Under the pieces are notes generated by a model. That model ran no database searches. It was given only the letters and a program-made list of their open reading frames with translations, and had not been told where the DNA came from. The position numbers and the translations under genes were made by a program. Shown in pieces: positions 7,833 to 15,433 of a stretch of DNA of 64,000 nucleotides. Origin of the DNA: Bacillota bacterium (GTDB lineage Bacteria > Bacillota > Clostridia > Oscillospirales > Oscillospiraceae); assembly GCA_021768085.1 (NCBI GenBank), contig JAETOJ010000004.1:1-64000 (forward strand). Reading direction: 5' to 3'. Position 1 is the first letter of the stretch; each line of letters begins with the position of its first letter.

Positions 7833-7944
7833 GGGGCCCCCGCAAAGCCGCCCTTTGGCTTTGTGGGGAGAGGAGGAAGGAATGGAGCGAGTGAAGTCCT
7901 CGCCGTCTGGCGGGGACGCAACGGAGCGGAATTTCTTCCGACGA
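7833..7944 (+). repeat. Dispersed 110-bp GC-rich repeat, copy 2
   Basis: It runs GGGGCCCCCGCAAAGCC to TTCTTCCGACGA, differing from copy 1 at only a handful of positions (for example GCGAGTGAAG for GCGTGCGAAG). It lies between the relaxase and the 55-aa gene, inside the same mobile element. No gene is supported in 7757-7957. Confidence 0.85.
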
Positions 7945-7957
7945 GGGAGGGGCAGCC

Positions 7958-8125
7958 ATGTCTGAGCAGAAATCCAACGAGCAGCGGAGGAAGGAAGCGG
8001 CGGCCCGGATGTGGCTGTCCTACTACAACCGGGTGCTGTACGAGCAGGGCGTCATCACGGAGCGGGAGCGCAACAGGATGGCGCTGAGCATCGACAAATG
8101 GCAGCCGCCCCAGCAGATGCTCTGA
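7958..8125 (+). CDS. Small (55-aa) conserved-type protein preceding the recombinase
   Basis: ATG 7958 follows GAGGGAGGGGC. The product begins MSEQKSNEQRRKEAAARMWL and contains LYEQGVITERERNRMALSI. Small proteins with this 'x-L-x-x-G-V/L-I-T-x-E-E/R' helix-turn pattern often sit next to serine recombinases in clostridial elements and resemble SHOCT-like modules. G/C third-position bias supports coding. A 13-bp terminator follows six bases after the stop. Confidence 0.6.
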   Translation: MSEQKSNEQRRKEAAARMWLSYYNRVLYEQGVITERERNRMALSIDKWQPPQQML

Positions 8126-8130
8126 CGACA

Positions 8131-8169
8131 GCAAGGGGATCGCAAATCAATCCGCGATCCCCTTGCTTT
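8131..8169 (+). terminator. Rho-independent terminator after the 55-aa gene
   Basis: GCAAGGGGATCGC (8131-8143) pairs perfectly with GCGATCCCCTTGC (8154-8166), followed by TTTG. Confidence 0.8.
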
Positions 8170-8191
8170 GATTCGTTCAATATGATAGAAT
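8163..8191 (+). promoter_or_regulatory. Promoter for the serine recombinase
   Basis: TTGCTT (8163-8168), a 17-bp spacer and TAGAAT (8186-8191). The -35 overlaps the tail of the preceding terminator. Transcription would start about 35 nt before ATG 8235. Confidence 0.5.
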
Positions 8192-8234
8192 GCAATATAG
8201 AAGATGATAAAACGAATTATAAAGGAGCGGAGCT

Positions 8235-9938
8235 ATGGACATACACAGCATACGGCAGGCGCTGCGCACCAAGTCCATCTATGACATCCCCCTCCGGGTG
8301 ACCTTCTACGCCCGGGTGTCCTCCGAGAGCGACGAGCAGCTCAACTCCCTGGGCAACCAGGTGAGCTACTACGAGGAATTCATCCGCAAAAACGCCGCCT
8401 GGGAATATGTGGACGGCTATGTGGACGAGGGCCTGTCCGCCGCCACCACCAGGAAGCGGGAGGACTTCCACCGCATGGTGGAGGACGGCAAGGCGGGATT
8501 GTTTGACCTCATCATCACCAAGGAGATCACCCGCTTTGCCCGGAACACCCTGGACTCCATCCTCTACACCCGGGAGCTGCTCAACGCCGGGGTGGGGGTG
8601 TTTTTCCAGAACGACAACATCAACACCTTCGACGAGGACAGCGAGCTGCGGCTCACCATCATGTCCGGCATCGCCCAGGACGAGCTGCGGAAGCTGTCCA
8701 GCCGGGTGAAGTTCGGCCACGCCCAGGCCATCAAGAACAATGTGGTGCTGGGCAACAGCCGCATCTTCGGCTATCGCAAGGATGGCGGGCGGCTGGTGGT
8801 GGACGAGGCCGAGGCCCCCATGGTGCGGGAGCTGTTCGAGCTGTACGCCACCGGGGACTACTCCATGAAGCAGATCGAGACCCTGTTCTGGGAGAAGGGC
8901 TACCGCAACCACAACGGGAAAAAAATTGCCCACACCACCATGTCCAACCTGATCGCCAATCCCAAGTACAAGGGCTACTATGTGGGCAACAAAGTGAAGG
9001 TCATCGACCTGTTCACCAAGAAGCAGAAATTCCTCCCCCCGGAGGAGTGGGTCATGTTCAAGGACGAGACAGGGGAGATCGTCCCCGCCATCGTCTCCGA
9101 GGAGCTGTGGGATCAGGCCAACACTGTGCTGAAAAAGCGCAGCGAGGACGTAAAGGGCCGGCAGGGCATCTGCAACCACGCCAACCTCCTGACGGGCAAG
9201 CTGTTCTGCACCCACTGCGGCGCGGCCTATTACCGCCGGGAGTCGGTGGATCGGCAGGGGCACAAAAACAGCAAGTGGGTGTGCTCCGGCAAGATCAAGA
9301 ACGGCGCGGACTCCTGCCCCTCCTTCCCCATCTACGAGGAGGAGCTGAAACCCCTGCTCTTTGAGGTGTTCCGGGAGACGGAGTCGGACGCCGAGGCCCT
9401 CATCGGGGAGTACATCGAGATGTACAAGTCCCTTGCCGACGGCGGAGACACGGCGAAGCAGATCACCACACTCCGGGAACAGATCGAGCTGGCCCGGAAG
9501 AAGAAAAGCAAGCTGCTGGGCTACAACGCCGCGGGGCAGCTCTCCGACCGGGACTTTCTGGCCATGAACAAGGACTGTGACCGGGAGATCACCGAGGCCG
9601 AGCGGCAGATCTACGAGCTGGAACAGCAGCAGCTCTCCAAGGAAGAATTCCGCAAGCAGATCGACGCCATCCGCCGGGTGCTGGAGCAGGCCCACCGGGA
9701 CGCCGTCCAGGGGCTCATCAGCAAGGAGTTCGTGGATAAGTATATCGACAAGATATTCGCCACCCCGGAGGAGGACGGCGCCCTGCGGCTGCAGATCAAG
9801 ATCTTTACCGGGGAATCCACGGAAAAGTATCTGGAAAACCTCCGGGCGGGCGCCGCGAGGCAGGGCCGGGAACTCGCAGGTTGTACGGGCCACACGTTCA
9901 AGAAGATGATCGAGGCCTACGAGAACGGCCTGAAGTAA
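8235..9938 (+). CDS. Large serine recombinase (element integrase/excisionase)
   Basis: 567 aa. The resolvase-type catalytic domain has FYARVSSESDEQ with catalytic Ser29, and ITKEITRFARN and QDELRKLSSRVKFGHA motifs. A recombinase domain (~170-280), a zinc ribbon (CTHCGAAYYR, then a CSGK..ADSC pair, ~residues 320-360) and a coiled coil (~400-490) follow: the standard TnpX/large-serine-integrase order. It would integrate and excise the element at short att sites. ATG 8235 follows AAAGGAGCGGAGCT. It is the last gene of the element, so the right att site is expected between here and about 10,060. Confidence 0.93.
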   Translation: MDIHSIRQALRTKSIYDIPLRVTFYARVSSESDEQLNSLGNQVSYYEEFIRKNAAWEYVDGYVDEGLSAATTRKREDFHRMVEDGKAGLFDLIITKEITRFARNTLDSILYTRELLNAGVGVFFQNDNINTFDEDSELRLTIMSGIAQDELRKLSSRVKFGHAQAIKNNVVLGNSRIFGYRKDGGRLVVDEAEAPMVRELFELYATGDYSMKQIETLFWEKGYRNHNGKKIAHTTMSNLIANPKYKGYYVGNKVKVIDLFTKKQKFLPPEEWVMFKDETGEIVPAIVSEELWDQANTVLKKRSEDVKGRQGICNHANLLTGKLFCTHCGAAYYRRESVDRQGHKNSKWVCSGKIKNGADSCPSFPIYEEELKPLLFEVFRETESDAEALIGEYIEMYKSLADGGDTAKQITTLREQIELARKKKSKLLGYNAAGQLSDRDFLAMNKDCDREITEAERQIYELEQQQLSKEEFRKQIDAIRRVLEQAHRDAVQGLISKEFVDKYIDKIFATPEEDGALRLQIKIFTGESTEKYLENLRAGAARQGRELAGCTGHTFKKMIEAYENGLK

Positions 9939-9967
9939 GCATACCCCGGCAAACCCGGAATCATGCG

Positions 9968-10013
9968 GGGCGGAGGCGGAGCTGCCAATGGGCGGCCCCG
10001 CCTCCGCCCTTTT
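9968..10013 (+). terminator. Terminator of the serine recombinase
   Basis: GGGCGGAGGCGG (9968-9979) pairs with CCGCCTCCGCCC (9998-10009), followed by TTTT. Confidence 0.75.
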
Positions 10014-10080
10014 CCAGAGGCCATGCGAAAAGGGTTTTTCCCCGCAAAACCGACCTTTTTCCTGTCCCGCCAAAAAAAGG

Positions 10081-10109
10081 TTGACAAGCCGCCCCAAAGA
10101 GGATATACT
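10081..10109 (+). promoter_or_regulatory. Strong sigma-A promoter of the ABC exporter operon
   Basis: TTGACA (10081-10086), a 17-bp spacer and TATACT (10104-10109). It drives the leader peptide and attenuator ahead of the two ABC genes. Confidence 0.8.
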
Positions 10110-10141
10110 GAACAGGCATTTAACAATGAAAGGAGGCGCGC

Positions 10142-10228
10142 ATGATGTTCAAGACCGCAGGGTTTAGCAACGGCAAGAAGCTGAATTTGTACCGTGAGGG
10201 ACATTTGCGCGCCCTTGGGGTGGGTTGA
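10142..10228 (+). CDS. 28-aa leader peptide of the ABC exporter operon
   Basis: ATG 10142 follows an excellent AAAGGAGGCGCGC site. The peptide starts MMFKTAGFSNGKKLNLYREG and stops at TGA 10226. It lies between a strong promoter and an intrinsic terminator, so its translation rather than the peptide itself is probably what matters. Codons 19-21 (GAG GGA C..) contain the antiterminator strand described in the next entry. By arrangement it corresponds to BmrB, the leader peptide of the Bacillus subtilis bmrCD exporter; the sequences are not claimed to be homologous. Confidence 0.75.
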   Translation: MMFKTAGFSNGKKLNLYREGHLRALGVG

Positions 10229-10288
10229 TCGCCTGCTCCAAGCGATATTTTGGGCTGCGGCGTCCCTCTTGTGGAGGGGCGCTTTTTT
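10196..10288 (+). promoter_or_regulatory. Transcription attenuator (terminator plus antiterminator strand)
   Basis: Terminator: GCGTCCCTC (10260-10268) pairs with GAGGGGCGC (10274-10282) with one T-G pair, then T6 (10283-10288). Antiterminator: GAGGGAC (10196-10202), inside the leader-peptide codons, is the exact complement of GTCCCTC (10262-10268), the terminator's left arm. A ribosome finishing the leader would cover 10196-10202 and allow termination. A ribosome stalled upstream would leave it free to block the terminator. This predicts induction by translation inhibitors. Confidence 0.7.
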
Positions 10289-10317
10289 CGTGCCCATATT
10301 TGGAAGGGAGGAGTTTT

Positions 10318-12159
10318 ATGGAGACGGAAGCCAAGCTGCCGGGGCGGGAAAAAACCGGCATCATCCTGCGCTATCTGCGGGGGAACTGGGGCTTTTTTGC
10401 TGCGGCCATCGCCCTGGCCTACGGCAACACCATCTGTAACGCCGTCATCCCCCAGATCATTCGGGTGACGGTGGACTCAGTGCTGGCCGACGGGGAGCCC
10501 AGTCTGCCCGCCGTCCTGCTGCGGCTGCTGCCGCTGGAGGCGCTGCGGGCCGACCCCCTGCGGGCCCTGTGGCTGGCGGCGGGGGCGGTGGCCCTGGCGG
10601 CGGCGGTGCGGGGCGTGTGCATCTACGGGATGCGGATTAACCTAGCCCGGGGCTCAGAGGGCTTTGTGAAGAAGATCCGGGACGATCTCTACAGCCACAT
10701 CCTGCGCCTGAGCTTTGACTGGCATACCGCCCACGCCACCGGCGACATCATCCAGCGGTGCACCTCCGACGTGGAGGTGATCCGCACCTTCGTGTGCAAC
10801 CAGCTCATGGAGGTGCTGCGCACTGTGTTTCTCATCGTGCTTTACACTGGCATCATGCTGGTGATGAACTGGCGGCTGGCCCTGGTGCCCCTGGCCTTTA
10901 TCCCCATCACAGGGCTGGCCTCCGGGGTGTTTTACGGCAAGATCTCCACCCGCTTCCAGGCGGCAGATGAGGCGGAGGGGGAGTTGACCACCTGCGCCCA
11001 GGAGAACCTCACCGGCGTGCGGGTGGTACGGGCCTTCGGCCGGGAGCGGTTTGAGATCGACCGCTTCGCCCAGAAAAACGACCGTTTCTCCGCCCTCTGG
11101 GTGGAGCTGGGCAAGGTGCTCAGCGTGTACTGGGCCTCTGGCGTGTTTCTGGTGTGCCTGCAAATCATGGCGGTTATCGTGGCCGGAACGTCGGCGGTGG
11201 TGAATGGATCCCTCACCCTGGGCGAGTTTCAGGTGTTCATCCTGTATAACAGCGCCATGGCCTGGCCGGTGCGCTCCCTGGGCCGGGTGCTATCCGAGAT
11301 GAGCAAGGCCGGGGTGTCCCTGGATCGGGTGGGCTACATCATCAAGTCCACTGAGGAGGGCGACCGGCCCTCCGCCCAGAACGTCAAACTGGCAGGCGAC
11401 ATCGTGTTTGACCATGTCACCTTTGGCTATGGCGGGCAGGAGGTGCTCCGGGACGTATCCTTCACTATTCCCTGGGGCGGCACCTTTGCCATCCTGGGCG
11501 GCACCGGCTCAGGCAAATCCACCCTAATGCACCTGCTGGACCGCCTCTATGACTTAAAGGAGGGCCAGGGCAGGATCACCATCGGCGGAGTGGACATCCG
11601 GGACATCAAGCGGGAGGATCTGCGCCGCCAGATCGGACTGGTGCTCCAGGAGCCTTTTCTGTTCTCCCAGACCATCCGGGAAAACATCGCCGCCACCCGG
11701 CCAGACGCCTCGGAGGCGGATCTGCGCGCCTGCGCCCGGGTGGCCTGCGTGGATGAGGCCATCGCAGATCTGGCCAATGGCTACGAGACGGTGGTGGGCG
11801 AGCGGGGGGTCACCCTGTCTGGCGGGCAAAAGCAGCGGGTGGCCATCGCCCGGATGCTGCTGCAAAACGCGCCAGTGATGGTGTTCGACGACTCCCTGTC
11901 CGCCGTGGACGCGGAGACGGACACGAAAATCCGCGCCGCCCTGAAGGAGCGGATGGCGGACGCCACGGTGATTCTCATCTCCCACCGGGTCACCACCCTG
12001 ATGCAGGCCGACCGGATCCTGGTGCTGGATGACGGGCGGGTGGCGGACGTGGGCACCCACACGGAGCTCATCTCCCGCCCGGGCATTTACAAGGAAATCT
12101 ATGACATCCAGATGAGCAGCGATGACCGCGCTCTGGTGGAGGAAAGGGGGGACGCATAA
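10318..12159 (+). CDS. ABC exporter half-transporter, degenerate-site subunit
   Basis: 613 aa. An N-terminal six-helix exporter membrane domain (~1-330) precedes the ATPase domain with Walker A GGTGSGKST (K400), signature LSGGQKQRVAIAR and Walker B VMVFDD. The residue after the Walker B Asp524 is Asp525, not the usual catalytic Glu. This is the hallmark of one half of heterodimeric exporters such as TM287/288 and BmrCD. ATG 10318 follows GGAAGGGAGGAG. An upstream in-frame extension to 10225 would read through the attenuator and is rejected. Likely a drug or toxic-compound exporter induced through the attenuator. Its stop overlaps the next start (TAATG). Confidence 0.9.
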   Translation: METEAKLPGREKTGIILRYLRGNWGFFAAAIALAYGNTICNAVIPQIIRVTVDSVLADGEPSLPAVLLRLLPLEALRADPLRALWLAAGAVALAAAVRGVCIYGMRINLARGSEGFVKKIRDDLYSHILRLSFDWHTAHATGDIIQRCTSDVEVIRTFVCNQLMEVLRTVFLIVLYTGIMLVMNWRLALVPLAFIPITGLASGVFYGKISTRFQAADEAEGELTTCAQENLTGVRVVRAFGRERFEIDRFAQKNDRFSALWVELGKVLSVYWASGVFLVCLQIMAVIVAGTSAVVNGSLTLGEFQVFILYNSAMAWPVRSLGRVLSEMSKAGVSLDRVGYIIKSTEEGDRPSAQNVKLAGDIVFDHVTFGYGGQEVLRDVSFTIPWGGTFAILGGTGSGKSTLMHLLDRLYDLKEGQGRITIGGVDIRDIKREDLRRQIGLVLQEPFLFSQTIRENIAATRPDASEADLRACARVACVDEAIADLANGYETVVGERGVTLSGGQKQRVAIARMLLQNAPVMVFDDSLSAVDAETDTKIRAALKERMADATVILISHRVTTLMQADRILVLDDGRVADVGTHTELISRPGIYKEIYDIQMSSDDRALVEERGDA

Positions 12160-13988
12160 TGGCCGCCTTTGACGAAAAAGAATACACCCAGTCCTTTGAC
12201 CTGTCCATCTGGAAGCGGCTGCTGCCCATTCTGGCCCGGTTCAAGGGGCGCTACCTCAAGCTGATCGTGTTCACCAGCTGCGCCGATCTGGTGGACTCCA
12301 TGCTGCCCCTGTTCCAGCTGTACGCCATCAGCCACTTCATCCAGGCGGGCACGCTGGATGGCCTTGCTCCCTTCTCGGCGGCCTACCTGCTGGCCATCAT
12401 GGCGCTGGCCCTGCTGGTGGTAGCCAGCACCCGGCAGACAATGCACATTGAGATGTACCTGGGCCGGGATCTGCGCCGGGATCTGTTCGAGCATCTGCAA
12501 ACCCTGTCCCTGTCCTTCTACAACGTCACCCCGGTGGGCTATCTGCTCACCCGGATCACCAACGACACCAACCGCATCGCGGGCAACCTGGCCTGGAATT
12601 TTAACGACATGATAGATGTGGCGGTATATGTAGTCAGCTCCTTCATCATCATGTTCGCCCTCAACTGGCAGCTGGCGCTGGTGGTCGTTCTGGTGGTACC
12701 CTTTGTGGCGATGCTGACGGGCTGGTTCCAACCTCGCATTCTTCACTGGAATCGGAAGGTACGGAAGATCAACTCCAAGATCACCGGGGCCTTCAACGAG
12801 GGCATCACTGGGGCCAAGACCTCTAAAACCCTGGTCATCGAAGATCAGAGCATCCACGGCTTCTGGGGGCTCACGGATGAAATGAACCGCTCCGCGGTGC
12901 GGGCGGCCCGGCTCAACGCAGTCTATATCCCCGTGACGCTGTTCTTCTCCTCCCTGACGGTGGCCATTGTGCTGCTGCGGGGCGGCTACCTGACGGTGGG
13001 GCAGGCGCTGGACATCGCCACCCTGTCCGCCTTCATCTCCTACGCCATGAACATCTTCGAGCCCATCCAGAGCATGACGGCCAACCTGGCGGAGTTTATC
13101 GCCGTCCAGGCGTCCATTGAGCGGGTCACCGGCCTGCTGGACGAGGCGCCCCAGATCACCGACACCCCCGAGGTCATTGAAAAGTACGGCGACGCCTTCC
13201 ACCCCAAGCGGGAGAACTGGGAGCCCATCCGAGGGGACGTGGAATTTGACGACGTGACCTTCCGCTATCCCGACGGCGGGGACAACGTGCTGGAGCACTT
13301 CAACTTGAAAATACCCGCCGGCACCACGGTGGCCATCGTGGGCGAGACGGGGGCGGGCAAATCCACCCTGGTAAATCTGGCCTGCCGCTTCTTCGAGCCG
13401 ACGGAGGGCCGGATCCTCATCGACGGCCGGGACTACCGGGAGCGCAGCCAGCTGTGGCTCCACTCCTCCATCGGCTACGTGCTGCAAAGCCCCCACTTGT
13501 TCTCCGGCACCGTCCGGGAAAACATCCGCTATGGCCGCTTAGACGCCACCGACGCGGAGATCGAGGCTGCGGCGAAGGCCGTCTCCGCCGACACGGTGGT
13601 GGCCAAGCTGGAGCAGGGCTGGGACAGCAGCGTGGGCGAGGGGGGCGACCGTCTGTCCACCGGCGAGAAGCAGCTCATCTCCTTTGCCCGAGCGGTGCTG
13701 GCCGACCCGCGGATCTTTGTGCTGGACGAGGCCACCTCCTCCATCGACACCCAGACCGAGCAGCTCATCCAGCAGGCCATCGATCACCTGCTGAAGGATC
13801 GCACCTCTTTTCTCATTGCCCACCGCCTGTCCACCATCCGCAAAGCGGATCTGATCCTGGTGGTGCGAGACGGCAAGATCGTGGAACAGGGCACCCATGA
13901 GGCGCTGCTGCGCCAGCGGGGCTACTACCACGACCTCTACAGCAAGCAATTCGCCGAGGAAAACTCGGCCAAGGTCTGGGGGGCGTAA
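12159..13988 (+). CDS. ABC exporter half-transporter, catalytic subunit
   Basis: 609 aa. Six-helix membrane domain followed by an ATPase domain with Walker A GETGAGKST (K401), signature LSTGEKQLISFAR and Walker B IFVLDEATSSID, keeping catalytic Glu524. It pairs with the upstream subunit: the start overlaps the preceding stop by one base, so equal amounts should be made. Exports a substrate not predictable from sequence; BmrCD/LmrCD-type multidrug efflux is the closest functional model. Confidence 0.9.
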   Translation: MAAFDEKEYTQSFDLSIWKRLLPILARFKGRYLKLIVFTSCADLVDSMLPLFQLYAISHFIQAGTLDGLAPFSAAYLLAIMALALLVVASTRQTMHIEMYLGRDLRRDLFEHLQTLSLSFYNVTPVGYLLTRITNDTNRIAGNLAWNFNDMIDVAVYVVSSFIIMFALNWQLALVVVLVVPFVAMLTGWFQPRILHWNRKVRKINSKITGAFNEGITGAKTSKTLVIEDQSIHGFWGLTDEMNRSAVRAARLNAVYIPVTLFFSSLTVAIVLLRGGYLTVGQALDIATLSAFISYAMNIFEPIQSMTANLAEFIAVQASIERVTGLLDEAPQITDTPEVIEKYGDAFHPKRENWEPIRGDVEFDDVTFRYPDGGDNVLEHFNLKIPAGTTVAIVGETGAGKSTLVNLACRFFEPTEGRILIDGRDYRERSQLWLHSSIGYVLQSPHLFSGTVRENIRYGRLDATDAEIEAAAKAVSADTVVAKLEQGWDSSVGEGGDRLSTGEKQLISFARAVLADPRIFVLDEATSSIDTQTEQLIQQAIDHLLKDRTSFLIAHRLSTIRKADLILVVRDGKIVEQGTHEALLRQRGYYHDLYSKQFAEENSAKVWGA

Positions 13989-14061
13989 GCCCACTCTCTC
14001 GAGAGACGGCCACAGGAAAAAATTACCCGGGCGTTCACCGCCCTTTGTAAGGAGTGCTGCC

Positions 14062-14529
14062 ATGATCACGATTGAGGAAATCCCCGCGGAGCAGGCCGGC
14101 CAGTTCTGGTCCATCCAGTTTCAGTACCTGGTGGACGACGGAATCATTGCCGGCGACGAGGAACGGGCATATTTTTCCGGCTCAGAATACCGGGGCCACA
14201 TCGAGGCGCTGATGAGGCGGGAGCCCAACCGGCTCCACATGATCTACTTTGTTCAGGACGGCGTCCGCATCGGAGCCTGTCAGTACTGCACCTTCAAGAG
14301 CGAGGACGGCAAGTGCTTTCTCCTGGACTTCTGGGTGTTCCCGGAGCACCGGGGCGGCGGCACGGGCCGAGCTTGCTTTGCCGCCCTGGCCGCCTATACC
14401 AGGGCGGACGGCGCGGCCTACTACGCCCTAAACTACGCTAAGGAGGACTCCCGCCGGTTCTGGCTGTCCAACGGCTTTGTGGACGACGGCGTGGACGAGT
14501 ACGGTTCCCCGCTCATGGTAAAACGATAA
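14062..14529 (+). CDS. GNAT-family N-acetyltransferase
   Basis: 155 aa. The acetyl-CoA loop is at FWVFPEHRGGGTGRACF (R/Q-x-x-G-x-G/A type, about residues 94-110), with the usual C-terminal 'FWLSNGFVDDG' strand-helix end. The substrate is unknown. ATG 14062 follows GTAAGGAGTGCTGCC, 73 bp after the ABC exporter, so it may be the last gene of that operon. A strong hairpin terminator follows the stop. Confidence 0.8.
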   Translation: MITIEEIPAEQAGQFWSIQFQYLVDDGIIAGDEERAYFSGSEYRGHIEALMRREPNRLHMIYFVQDGVRIGACQYCTFKSEDGKCFLLDFWVFPEHRGGGTGRACFAALAAYTRADGAAYYALNYAKEDSRRFWLSNGFVDDGVDEYGSPLMVKR

Positions 14530-14531
14530 CA

Positions 14532-14564
14532 ACAGTCCCCGCCGCATTGCGGCGGGGACTGTTT
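14532..14564. terminator. Bidirectional terminator between convergent genes
   Basis: ACAGTCCCCGCCGC (14532-14545) and GCGGCGGGGACTGT (14549-14562) form a perfect 14-bp stem with a 3-nt loop. It sits between the acetyltransferase (+) and the coiled-coil gene (-). Confidence 0.8.
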
Positions 14565-14571
14565 CATGTTG

Positions 14572-15342
14572 TCATGCCTGCACGTCCACCTGGGGAACCT
14601 GCATGGGGGCATCTACGTCCACGGTGGCCAGCTGGGTCCCCTCGGAGTATCCCTGAAGGGCGGCATCCATGGAGGCGTGGGCGGATATCCCCAGCTGCTC
14701 CGCCTGGGCCTTCAGCTCCATCTTGGTGGCAGTGAGCTGATCCGCCTGACGGTTGGCGATCTCCGTCTCCTTAAAGTAGCCCGACTCCCGGATGGCCCGC
14801 ATGGCCTGGCTCTTGCGTAGCTCTTGGCGGAGGCGCTGCTCCTCCCGGCGGCGGTTTTCCCGAACCATCCGCTTCATCCGCGCCCGGGACAACTGCTCCC
14901 GGTTCAGCTCCAGCTTCTTCCGGTTGGCCCGGCCCACCGCCTTCTCCAGCTGCCCGGCGGCGGCCTTGATCTGGTCGGCGTGCTCCGGATCGGTGCGCAG
15001 GGCGGCCTTGAGCTGCATGGCCCTGCGGCGGGCGTACCCCGCGGCGGAGCCCGCCTGGGCCGGGGTGCGGGCCCGGCTGATCCGGGCGTAGGCCTCCAGC
15101 GGCGCGTCCCCGTACCGGGGGGTGACCTTCTTCAGCTTGTCAAGCTCCTTTTGGTGGGCGTCCGCCTTTTCCCGGGCATCCCGGAGCAGCTCCGACAGGG
15201 TAGGGCCTTCCTCCTCCCGCTGCTTCTTCATGGACTGGGCCAGCGGACTGGAATAACCGAAATAGTCCTCCTCCTGCTGGCCGATGGTCACCTGATCCTC
15301 GCGGGTAATGGCGGATATTGGCGCGGTACTCAACCGGGACAC
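14572..15342 (-). CDS. Uncharacterised coiled-coil protein
   Basis: 256 aa, GTG start preceded by AGGAAAGGGG. No enzymatic motif is visible. The middle is strongly charged and helical (repeated K/R/E/Q stretches such as RRREEQRLRQELRKSQAMRA), followed by a shorter C-terminal tail with VDVDAPMQVPQ. No signal peptide or membrane segment. I do not recognise the family. Codon bias matches the host, so it is a resident gene. Confidence 0.65.
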   Translation of the reverse strand: MSRLSTAPISAITREDQVTIGQQEEDYFGYSSPLAQSMKKQREEEGPTLSELLRDAREKADAHQKELDKLKKVTPRYGDAPLEAYARISRARTPAQAGSAAGYARRRAMQLKAALRTDPEHADQIKAAAGQLEKAVGRANRKKLELNREQLSRARMKRMVRENRRREEQRLRQELRKSQAMRAIRESGYFKETEIANRQADQLTATKMELKAQAEQLGISAHASMDAALQGYSEGTQLATVDVDAPMQVPQVDVQA

Positions 15343-15433
15343 CCCCTTTCCTAAAAAAGCCTACACCATATTTATCGGCAGAAAAGGGCCCATGGGAAAG
15401 GGGATCCGGAAAAATTTGTGGGGACGCCCCGGC

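Larger units (their letters stand above)
1..10060 (+). mobile_element. Integrative mobilizable element with restriction cargo (left end not resolved)
   Basis: The + strand block holds restriction cargo, a region-4 regulator, RepA-like ATPase, MobC, relaxase plus nested gene, and a terminal large serine recombinase. No type IV secretion genes are visible, so transfer would need a helper. The right end should lie after the recombinase terminator (9968-10013) and before the host promoter at 10081. The left end may be outside the window. I could not identify att sites. Confidence 0.55.

Noticed and set aside
8217-10097. 626-aa minus-strand open frame over the serine recombinase
   Set aside because: It is a mirror of the recombinase gene, valine/leucine/glycine-rich without motifs. 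Long antisense frames are expected at this GC content.
10225-10317. N-terminal extension of the first ABC exporter subunit
   Set aside because: The extension reads through the attenuator terminator and lacks a ribosome-binding site. ATG 10318 has GGAAGGGAGGAG and fits the family length.
13989-14061. Terminator after the ABC exporter
   Set aside because: Only a short CTCTCGAGAG palindrome and no T-tract; the acetyltransferase that follows is more likely co-transcribed.
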